A stretch of 64,000 bases of DNA, from positions 1,152,765 to 1,216,764 of the forward strand of contig SDOX01000005.1 of NCBI GenBank assembly GCA_004565275.1, given 5' to 3'. The position numbers and the translations under genes were made by a program. This DNA is from Nannochloropsis salina CCMP1776 (Eukaryota; Sar; Eustigmatophyceae; Eustigmatales; Monodopsidaceae). The notes beneath the pieces are model-generated. The model was not told the DNA's origin. It was given only the letters and a program-made list of their open reading frames with translations, and did not search any database. Below, in pieces: positions 11,568 to 20,023 of the stretch (position 1 is the first letter of the stretch; each line of letters opens with the position of its first letter).

Positions 11568-12878
11568 AGCTTGAGCAATTATAGACGACGTGATAGTGGC
11601 GAAAGAGGACTGGTTGCCTGTGCCCGGGATAAAATGGAAAAGAGAGAAAGCTCAGGAATTCGTTCGCAGCTTCATGCTCTTTTTCAGGCTTCGAATGTAA
11701 CACTCCACCGCCTTCTGTGAGGCTTGCATATCGCCTGGTCAACCACGCAAAGACCCTTGTCGAGGGATTACAGCAATTGGCATGCGTTCGGAATGTCCGC
11801 GTCGCACAAAGCAGAAGGTCATAAGGGACATGCGCCTCGCTGTAAGGTGTCGACATCCTTCGCGTACGATATCCTGTCCTCCTCGGACCGTCACCCACTT
11901 CCTTTCGGCTTCAGAGCCACTTCGTGAAGTCACACACCCCGTAGTAACCAATGCAAGAAGCATCCAGTTCGCCTTGCGCACATTGGAGTCCAAGGCGCGC
12001 ACCTGACCTGCGGAGAGAAACGAGCCGCGGCTGTTTCCTCCATGGCAGGCACCGTCGGAAAAATGGACAACATAACCTTACGAATGTCCCAGTGTCCTAT
12101 GATAGTCAAAACTCATTCCTTTCTGCGTGATCAAGATCCTCCGAAGCATGCAGAGGCCGCACAAGCCGGACTGGCATCCCTCGATAGGCAGCAAGGGGAC
12201 GGTGTGTCTGGCAACGCCACCTCCAAGCACCGGGCGCCCGAAAACATGTGGTCAAATCGCACCCCGCATCTTACACATCCGCCGCGTCCCGCCCAGAGGG
12301 CTATGCGTAGGAGAATGCATCCATGTGTCGACAACTCGTCCGTGTGGAGCCATTCCTGTGCGTGGTGTGCGGCAAGAGGAGCCAAGGAAAGGCATTGCCG
12401 GGACGTTCGAAACGCCAAGCCCGGTCCACCTCAAGCGCAGCGCGTTGAAAGGTAACCACTGCCAGCCACCAAGCCCGTCCCACCCCGCAAGACACGCATC
12501 CCATGCCCTTGCACCACATGGCCAGCACGTAGGTGCCCCCCGGGTTTTCATTCATTGCAGGGGACGCTCCCGGGTGGTTATCACGTGGGACGGCCGTGGC
12601 ATCGGCTTCCTCCCTTCTGGTTGAGGTTCTCCCTCGCCGAGAGGCCCCCAAGACTCCGGGGGGGCCTGGGGCGGACACGACCAAAGCGTGGTTTGGGACG
12701 CCTCCATGGGGGCGTGGCCCACGCGGAACGGCTTATGGGAGTTTATCGGTCGCCTGGACTCATTTCTCATTATTTAATTGCGCGTGAAGTTGGATAATTT
12801 AATGCGCAACCCTCAAATACACTCGAACGCCATAATGATTACCAATGCCCATCAGAAGCCCGTCTACTTCTACACGCT
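11568..12878. other. Intergenic, divergent; GC-rich block without recognisable gene
   Basis: The gap lies between the start of the A20/AN1 gene (-) and the first exon of the lumen-protein gene (+), and presumably holds both promoters. The part from about 12100 to 12780 is GC-rich and open in several frames at once on both strands, up to 165 codons. None of the translations shows a domain, a good codon bias or a plausible splice continuation, so I do not call a gene. Confidence 0.35.
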
Positions 12879-14443
12879 ATGTTGCGAGTGGGGACACTTT
12901 TGGCGCTCGGGTGCAGCTTACTTGGCACAAATGCTTTTACCCTTCCTTCAATGAGCTGCAATGTTTTCCAGGTATGTGAGTCAATGGTATGGGTGGCAAG
13001 TCGTGGAGAAAAGGGATAGTGGGAATCATCTGCAACGCCATGCCCACGTGCAGCTGGTCCAAACTAAGCAGCCAAACTAAGCAGCTGGTCGCGGCACCAT
13101 TCTCAGCGCATTTCAATGAGATGAGTCTCTTGCATTTGTCATGACAGGGGTGGAGGCAATGAAAGATGCGTCGGTGTTTCGTAGGGGCACTTTCAGACAC
13201 TGTCGTGAAGTACTTCCACCACAATAGCATCACTCACGCACAACGATACCCCATTAAATAACCGCACAGCGCCATGAGAAAAATACTATCAAGGTATCCG
13301 AAGCCTTGTCCCGGGCGGATGTCTTCCGTTTCGCCGGGAGTGCATTCGTGGGAGCCGCCCTCCTTATTGGAAGGCCCGAGGCGTCCGAGGCAGAGACGAC
13401 TCTAGCCTCACGGAAAGTCTTGTACTTTAGGGTGAGTACCATTGCTGCGACTTGTCACATGAAGCCAATATTTTACCGATTTCTCGTCTTCGGACGCGAA
13501 AAATCGAATGGCGCACTCACGCGATCACAACACACTGTTCCCCCTTTTGCTGATCCGTCCCTGTACTCCACTTCCTCCCAGTATGCCCCTCGCATCAAGA
13601 GCGCGCGCGATTTTCTGGCCAAGGATTTCAAGGCAGCTTTGGATAAGAAGGATTGGGCGGCAGTGGCTGCCGCTTATGAGATCCAGAAGCAAGCTCCCGA
13701 CTCGTCCCTGCGCAACAATCCTCAGCGGTTCATCAACAAGTTTGAGAAGTAGGCTCCGGGCGGGAGTAGGAGGGATCGTGGGGACTGAAGACTGTAGACG
13801 AGGTGGCGCAAGCGATGTCTGTTGATTTTGTAGAGGACTGACAAAGCCCAGGTTCACGTCATCTGTCCCTTTTCCCCTTTTTTTTTGGGGCCCCTTTCCC
13901 TCCCTTCATGTAACAGAGATCTTTACAGCCCCATGCGAATTTTCTCCCAATCACTCAGTGAGAAGGGTGCGTCGCCCAAACTGACCGCTCTTTTGAAAGC
14001 TGAGGGCGAATTGGAAGCAGCCTTGGACAGGCTCCAGCTTGTGGCCAAGGGAGACTTGAAGCCTCCCAAAAAAGACGGAGGCTTTCTTGGGTTTGGGGGA
14101 GGTGCACCTGTCGAGGACAAGTATGCAGGTTTGAACCAGGAGAAGATGGCCAAGGCGCTGTTCGCCGATGCGAAGACTGCTTTCAATGCGTGGGTGGAAG
14201 TGGTGAACAAAGGTAGGGAGGATGGGAAGAAAGGGGCTTGCACAAAGAGATCCTTCCACGCCCTTCTCAGTCGTATGTTTTGTTTTACATTGTTTACATG
14301 AATGACACTTTGCTCGAGCTCTCGTTCATGGTAACAAATACGGACGAGTCAGCGCATTCTCATGTCCTCTCCTCTGGGTCCTTTCTGTACATCAAACCAT
14401 CATAGGCATCATCGAGGTCAATAAGTTCGAGCAACTGCTTTGA
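12879..14443 (+). CDS. Predicted thylakoid-lumen protein of unknown family
   Basis: Five exons, join(12879..12971,13270..13431,13582..13748,13917..14212,14406..14443), 251 residues, all junctions in phase. The N terminus is tripartite: an ER-type signal peptide (MLRVGTLLALGCSLLG), a motif TNAF-TLPS like the plastid ASAFAP site, a short Lys/Arg-containing stretch, then FRFAGSAFVGAALL with EASEA, which looks like a thylakoid transfer signal with a processing site. The mature part is helical and Lys-rich: YAPRIKSARDFLAKDFKAAL, INKFEKDLYSPMRIF, KAEGELEAALDRLQLVAKGD, then KALFADAKTAFNAWVEVVNK and IIEVNKFEQLL. This could form a four-helix bundle like the PSII extrinsic proteins PsbQ or Psb31, but I cannot assign it to either. 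The first intron contains the 13-bp tandem repeat CCAAACTAAGCAG (13059-13084). The first exon rests on targeting logic, the others also on frame. Confidence 0.7.
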
Positions 14444-14975
14444 GTATTGATAAGATTCATATGTGCGTGTTTGTGTATTTACTTTGTATTGCGAAATATC
14501 AGCCCGTCATAGAAAACTCTGGCTTTTCCATCGCAGCCCGCCACAACCTCCCTAGCTCAAGCGAAGCGAAACCAGTAGATGAGAAATAGATGATTGATCG
14601 AGTAAACAAACTTAGTGTCCCGTGAGCAATTAAGTAAAACACAATAGACTTCATTTGAAACGACCACTTCGACAATGTGGCGGGAATTTTTCTTTTCTTT
14701 GACGTACATGGAGTGCTTTCCTCACTTTGATCGAACGGCAACTCGGTGGCCCGACTTGATCTTTCCCCCTCGCCCTGCCACACGCCACCTAAAATGTGTC
14801 CCAAGTTATGGCAGCAACGCCCGCAGCGTGACGATTGTTAGTCATTGTCGTGGCTTATGTTGTACTCGACGGAGTGATACGTGCCTTGACCCAGTAGAAA
14901 TGTTTTAATTATAATGTTGAGTTCCGAGGTTTTTGGCGGCACACGCTTTGTCCTACACCACCACACAGACCTCCT
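14444..14975. other. Intergenic
   Basis: The stretch lies between two + strand genes and should hold the 3' UTR of the lumen-protein gene and the promoter of the CDP-DAG synthase gene. It is relatively AT-rich; I see no other feature. Confidence 0.4.
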
Positions 14976-16223
14976 ATGGCACGCCGCCCTATATTGGCTG
15001 TCATGGCCATGGCAGCGTCGTGCTACTGCCGAGCTAGCGCCTATGTACAGCCATCATTGCCATCAAACTTACGTCCGCGATGTCGTCCCAGCGGACTGCC
15101 TAGTCATCTTCGGTCAGTGCGCTTCCCATCAGGGAGGAGGTCGACGTCCTTTCTACAGAGCGCATACTTAGACGGTTTACAGCCAGGCATTACTGCCCCA
15201 ACATCTTCCACTGCCTTTACTCCACCATCATCGGGTATTGTTGTTACTTCTGATGCCACATCGGCGCCAACGCGGCCGAAGAAGAAAGGGAGCTTACAGA
15301 CCCGCATCGCCACAGGCATCGTGCTGGGAGCTCTAGCCACCTATTGGGTATTTGGTGGCAAATGGGTGTTCATGGCGGGGTTTCTCGTGCAGGCCATTTT
15401 CGCACAGCGGGAGTACTACCGGATGTGCATCAAGGCGGGCGTGACGCCCTCCCGTCGGATTAGCTTTGTCAGTACCCTGCTTATGTACGTGATTGCCTGC
15501 CATGTGCCTTTCTACCACGAGATGGTGCTGCCCCTTGCTGGGACAGCCGTCATGATCTGGCTCCTCCTCATGCGGAAAGCCCCGGCAAAAATAACGGAAG
15601 TGTCGACCACAATCTTGGGCATGTTTTACATTGGATACCTGCCTTCCTTCTGGATCCGCCTGCGTGCGCTGGGTGACGTCATGCCGAGCACCTTTGCCTC
15701 CATTTTGGCAAAGGTTTGGCCAAGTTGGATCCCACTACGGCTGATTCCAGACCCGGAAATGTGGACCGAAGGCGCCATTGTTATATGGTGGACATACCTG
15801 ACTATAATTTGCGCCGACATCGGGGCCTACGCGACGGGGAAGACCCTCGGCCGCACCAAGCTCTCCACGCTCAGCACGGCTGCCGGTGCCACGTCCCCCA
15901 ATAAGACGGTGGAAGGCCTCTTGGGTGGCTTTGTGTCCGCGACAGTGGTGGCCACGCTCATGTCGCGCTTGTTGAACTGGCCCTTGTGGTGGCTGAGTGG
16001 CCCCGCCTATGGGCTCATGCTTGGGGTGATTGCCCTGGTGGGGGATCTGACCGCGTCCATGTTCAAACGCGATGCGGGTCTGAAGGACTCGGGGGGCCTC
16101 TTGCCCGGGCACGGGGGAATCCTGGATCGGATCGACTCCTTCATGTTCACTGGTCCTTTTGCCTACCTCTTTGTCCTCGTCGTTCTACCCCTGGCCCGTC
16201 GCATCGCAGCGAAAGGGCTCTGA
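14976..16223 (+). CDS. CDP-diacylglycerol synthase (phosphatidate cytidylyltransferase), plastid type
   Basis: Single exon, 415 residues. It converts phosphatidate and CTP to CDP-diacylglycerol, the precursor of phosphatidylglycerol and other phospholipids. The CdsA signature is intact near residues 361-387: [14 protein letters not shown], then [11 protein letters not shown], with the metal-binding Asp residues. About eight membrane helices occur from [15 protein letters not shown] to [15 protein letters not shown], and [16 protein letters not shown] is the usual conserved loop. The N terminus is a signal peptide ending in [12 protein letters not shown], an ASAFAP-like site, followed by ~100 residues rich in Ser, Arg and Pro. 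This points to import into a secondary plastid, where the enzyme would feed plastid PG synthesis. The targeting is inferred from sequence only. Confidence 0.95.
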   Translation: MARRPILAVMAMAASCYCRASAYVQPSLPSNLRPRCRPSGLPSHLRSVRFPSGRRSTSFLQSAYLDGLQPGITAPTSSTAFTPPSSGIVVTSDATSAPTRPKKKGSLQTRIATGIVLGALATYWVFGGKWVFMAGFLVQAIFAQREYYRMCIKAGVTPSRRISFVSTLLMYVIACHVPFYHEMVLPLAGTAVMIWLLLMRKAPAKITEVSTTILGMFYIGYLPSFWIRLRALGDVMPSTFASILAKVWPSWIPLRLIPDPEMWTEGAIVIWWTYLTIICADIGAYATGKTLGRTKLSTLSTAAGATSPNKTVEGLLGGFVSATVVATLMSRLLNWPLWWLSGPAYGLMLGVIALVGDLTASMFKRDAGLKDSGGLLPGHGGILDRIDSFMFTGPFAYLFVLVVLPLARRIAAKGL

Positions 16224-16639
16224 CGGGGCTAGGGCAGACAATGGGGTGGTGACGCAAGTTGGATTGGCGTAGAGAACGCGGCAATGTGGAATTAAGAGGG
16301 GCGGAATAGGTCGCGGAAAATATGGAACGGGGAAGGACCTGTCTCATCAGCCTCGCATGAGGAGTCTATATTTTGACAGATGTAATGCGCGTGGATCAAA
16401 CAGCCACCACGCGAGAGAGTGTGCGTGACACAACCAGACATTCAGTAATGGATAGCCGGGAGGCCGTCTGAGCGGGGGAAAGAGCATAACTCGTTCGAAG
16501 CATTCTAAGAAAGAAACTGATGACCTGCAATAGATCCTCCGGCTTCAGACGCACATGTACATGGAAGTCTTGTGTACTTTGGACTATGCAGCTCTGATTC
16601 GCGTGAACCATCCCGACCCCATGCTTGAGCACCGCCTCC
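16224..16639. other. Intergenic, tail-to-tail
   Basis: The spacer lies between the stops of the CDP-DAG synthase gene and the heme lyase gene. No gene is seen; the only overlapping ORFs are antisense shadows of the neighbours. Confidence 0.45.
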
Positions 16640-17938
16640 TCATTTCCTGCTCTTCTGCGCTTCTGCCTCGAAGTCATCCAGACATCTCTGCATTCGAGCA
16701 AATGCGGCCTCGACCGCCTTATCGTGTTCATCCCCCTGGCCCAACGCTCCCACTGCCTCATCGAATGCGGCGGCCTCTTTTTTACACAGCAAGCTACCCA
16801 TGCAATAGGACAACTTCACCGCCGCGCGTGCGCAGCTCGCCTCATCTGTACATGCCTGCATGGCCGCGAAATTCTCTGCGCATGAGTCGTGCACTTGCCT
16901 CGAAATGGTGCTCAACTCCATCGCCTTGTTACTTCCTTCCTTCTCCACTCCACCGACATTCGCCATGTGCTTGAAGGGTGCCACGCCCGCCCCGGCTCGC
17001 CCGAGTCCTCCCACTGCCGGGTCTTTCCCGCCGGTCCAGAAAAAGGGCAGCGGTTGGAAATGCGTGCTGCCGGCCACTCGGTTCATGGGCATCCGCATCC
17101 CTCGGTCCAAAAAGGCATGCACGGAATCCAAGGCGGGCCGGACGTCGACAGAAATGGACTTGACCGAATTCGCGTCGACCAAGTCCTTTGGCACCTGGTT
17201 CTCTTTCGCCGCCGCGTCATCGTGGTAGTAGTCGATGATGTAGCGGACCTCCGCGCCATCTTGGCGCTGTATGACCCAGTCGTGCCGGTCGAAAGGCAAG
17301 GGGTGGCCGAACAAACTCTTGAACCAGGCTTTAGGGGAGAGTTCATCGGGGCGGCCCAGAAAACGCGAGAGCCGAGGGGTGTTTGCTTCGTCGGAGTGAG
17401 CGGGATCCATCTGAAGTGGTGAGGAGGAGTTTAGCGCTTCCCACTCCAGGACCTTGCGCCACGTGTTTTCGTTCATATTGTTATGAATGGCCACAACGAC
17501 ATCCATATCCTCTTCATTTGCACCCTCTGCCTTTCCTTTCCGCACCAGTGCATTCCAGAACATCTGTGGACTTGGATAAGTCCATGTCTCTGCTTCAGTT
17601 CCTCCCTTTGGGATGCGTGAAACCACCCGATTCGTGCTGAGAGGGGTTATCTGGCCGGGTGCAGGCTTGTTGTTGGCGTTGGCAGGCATTTGATTTGTAG
17701 GGTCGATCGGTTGAGCATAAACATTGTAAACTGTTGGGCCTTTACTCCCAGCCTTACTCTTTACAGGGCAGCCTGATGAATCGGAAGGCGGTGGGAGAGG
17801 TGACTCTGAAATGGATGACTTGTGTCTGCTTTTCACAGGACACCCTGTCCCGGCCGATGAGGCCCCCAAATCGCCCCTGTCGGGCAAAGGGGCTTCAGTA
17901 CTGCCTGAAGCACCCTTTCCACCATGTGTATTTCCCAT
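16640..17938 (-). CDS. HCCS: Holocytochrome c synthase (cytochrome c heme lyase) with C-terminal CX9C region
   Basis: Single exon, 432 residues, against about 270 for human HCCS. The enzyme attaches heme to apocytochrome c in the mitochondrial intermembrane space. Two GCPVKS heme-regulatory motifs lie at residues 32-37 and 56-61. The core runs from YNVYAQPIDPTNQMP through VSRIPKGG, WTYPSPQMFWNAL, NNMNENTWRKVLEWE and PFDRHDWVIQRQ to DVRPALDS. His219 in DRHDW corresponds to the essential heme-ligating His154 of human HCCS. After residue ~290 there is an extension that HCCS normally lacks: a Gly/Pro linker, then Cys353-x9-Cys363 and Cys369-x9-Cys379, with Cys385 and Cys419. This looks like a twin-CX9C (CHCH) domain, the fold oxidised by Mia40 in the same compartment. 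The loop between the two pairs is only five residues, shorter than usual. Confidence 0.93.
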   Translation of the reverse strand: MGNTHGGKGASGSTEAPLPDRGDLGASSAGTGCPVKSRHKSSISESPLPPPSDSSGCPVKSKAGSKGPTVYNVYAQPIDPTNQMPANANNKPAPGQITPLSTNRVVSRIPKGGTEAETWTYPSPQMFWNALVRKGKAEGANEEDMDVVVAIHNNMNENTWRKVLEWEALNSSSPLQMDPAHSDEANTPRLSRFLGRPDELSPKAWFKSLFGHPLPFDRHDWVIQRQDGAEVRYIIDYYHDDAAAKENQVPKDLVDANSVKSISVDVRPALDSVHAFLDRGMRMPMNRVAGSTHFQPLPFFWTGGKDPAVGGLGRAGAGVAPFKHMANVGGVEKEGSNKAMELSTISRQVHDSCAENFAAMQACTDEASCARAAVKLSYCMGSLLCKKEAAAFDEAVGALGQGDEHDKAVEAAFARMQRCLDDFEAEAQKSRK

Positions 17939-18401
17939 CTGAAGTTAGCTGCTCCTGGCCTGTGCGTCATTTAAGGTGTATTATTGTGAGGATGCGTCCC
18001 CAAAACAGAGTGTGTTGCGTACGTGGTCCTCGTCAGGTTAACCTCCCCACTCTAGTTGATTCCAGCTTGAGGAAAGGAAGCTGACACACCAAGGAATTTA
18101 CTTGAAACATATTGCCACATGCACTGGTGGCATATAACTTTCCTTTCTTTTGTTGGTGGGCATACACGAGAATCGGTAAGAATAATAGTCCCTGTATCTC
18201 TGGCGTCCAGGTCCCATTTTTTCAACAAGGTTTTTACCACAACCGCTCTTCCTTTTATATGTGATTCCCTTCATGTCTATGCCTCTGAAGTATTGTCATT
18301 GTCACCAGTGTACTTCTCAATATGTCAATTTCAATGAGGTAATTTCTCTCACACATGTCCTTCTATCGGACATGAGGCTTTACCACAAACAAGCTTTTGA
18401 A
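17939..18401. other. Intergenic
   Basis: The stretch lies between the heme lyase start and the ELO stop, both on the - strand. It should contain the heme lyase promoter and the ELO 3' UTR. I see no other feature. Confidence 0.4.
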
Positions 18402-19453
18402 TCACGCCTTTTTAGGTTTCTTCCCGTTAGGCTTCGGGCTTGAATAAGTCTTGAAGTAGAAGTTGAGGAAGAGGACGAGAAGCGAGAGAATGTAACCCAG
18501 GTACAGCTTAGTAATTTGGGTGGGAAAAGTCTTACAGCCAACGCCGAGAATATAGATGGCTTGCGCGTTCATCGTCAAAAATTGGATAATCTGGAAGAGA
18601 GTGAGATATTTCTTCCACCAAATGTCTTTCGTGTGCATGGAAAGGAAGTAATAGGCGTACATAACCGTATGAATGGCACCGTTTAAGATCACAGTCAGGA
18701 AAATGTCCCCATCGTAGCCGGTATTCAAATTTAGCCAGTACACCAAGAAGATAGTCACATGGTGGTACACATGAAGGAAAGAAAGTTGACTCCATTTCTT
18801 TCCGAGGATGATGAAAACGGTGTCTGCGAAGTCAAAGATCTTGGAGATGTAGAAGAGCCAGAGAAGGGGGCCGAGGGGGGGGTTGGTCGTATTAAAGGGC
18901 TCACAAGGCAGCAAAGTATAGTTCTGTGCCAGAGTTGTAAGTGTTTGAAATATGTTTACAAGATTGAGTTCTTACTTTAACGGATTCGAAGATTAGACTA
19001 GGGAGTACGTTGTGGGGCGCACTTGAAAGCAAGAAAGAAAATGAAATCAACACTACGTACGTTTCGATACGCTTGAAACACGGCTTCGATACACATGTAG
19101 GAGCACAGGGCGACTTGTGAGATGTTGTAGAAAAATTGCAAGCCGTAAAGCTTTACTGGCTGCGCGTCCTTCATTACAATCTGTTAGCAGGACGAAGATG
19201 CGTCAATCCGACTTGATCATTCAACATTTTTGAGACCCTGTTGTCAGACACTCCGTTATGCAATCACACGTACCGAGCCCACGAAAACGAAAACGAGGTA
19301 GGCAGCTGCAATGGCAAGCGCCACGTCCAAACCCGCCAGGGGCCAAGTGCGGGTCGGTGATTTAAGCATTGTGCCCGCGGGATCTGCCCATTTGAAAATG
19401 GCGTCCGTGAGCTCTGCACAAGTCTTCTGGTAATCAGCTATATAGCCAGCCAT
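18402..19453 (-). CDS. ELO-family very-long-chain/polyunsaturated fatty acid elongase (3-ketoacyl-CoA synthase)
   Basis: Three exons, complement(join(18402..18923,19061..19180,19274..19453)), 273 residues, all introns phase 0. Junctions read VFVGS-IVMKDAQP and AYRN-NYTLLPCEPFN. ELO enzymes condense malonyl-CoA with acyl-CoA in the ER. All four family motifs are present: KIFDFADT (KxxD), the histidine box HVYHH, NGAIHTVMYAYYFL and LTLFQIIQF (TxxQxxQ in part). A Gln five residues before the box (QLSFLHVYHH) is typical of polyunsaturated-type elongases. About seven membrane helices are visible. The C terminus is Lys-rich (PKPNGKKPKKA), a possible dilysine-like ER retrieval signal. Substrate preference, for example delta-6 or delta-5, cannot be read from sequence alone. 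Confidence 0.95.
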
Positions 19454-20023
19454 GATGTAATAAGGAAGCGGGAGGGAATGATGGCTCTGTTATAACGTTG
19501 GGTGGGAGAGGGTGCCATGACGTGAGGAGTCAGTGATTATTTTCCACGTACAACCTCGCCACACGTGTTGTACGTCCCACTGTGGAGATACTGAAGGATA
19601 TAACGCCTTCATAACTAGGAAATGGACGTCATCAAGTCGAAAGACCCTTGATAGCGCATAACGCGTAGATTGGTGTTTTTCAGCGGGGGGGAAGTTGAGG
19701 TTCTGACGTACGAATTCTAGTGGTCCATGAGGACCAAAACACCAACGCCAAAAACATGCCCTGATAATAGGCTTCTCATGTCTCGCTGGTGGCAATTATG
19801 AGGAACTATCGAAAAAAAAAGGGCCATCCAGGTGCAAGAAAAAGGTGAGAACGACACCGACCGGTGCCGACGCCTGTCGGTGACCACTAGATCGGTCTCT
19901 CCAGCGAGCGACATGGGCCGGGACCGTGGTGGTGACTTTGGATTACTTTTTCACCGAAATACGTCAGTTTAGATACTTTTTTTACCTCCTGATAAGGTCG
20001 GTCAGGTCTTAATCAATATCCAC
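19454..20023. other. Intergenic
   Basis: The stretch should hold the ELO promoter and the 3' UTR of the next - strand gene. It has short A and T runs (near 19812 and 19978). No gene is supported. Confidence 0.4.

Noticed and set aside
12042-12624. Two overlapping + strand frames of 137 and 165 codons
   Set aside because: No domain, no splice continuation, and similar openness on the opposite strand.
15333-16112. - strand frames opposite the CDP-DAG synthase
   Set aside because: The + strand has a full CdsA signature; the - frames are shadows.
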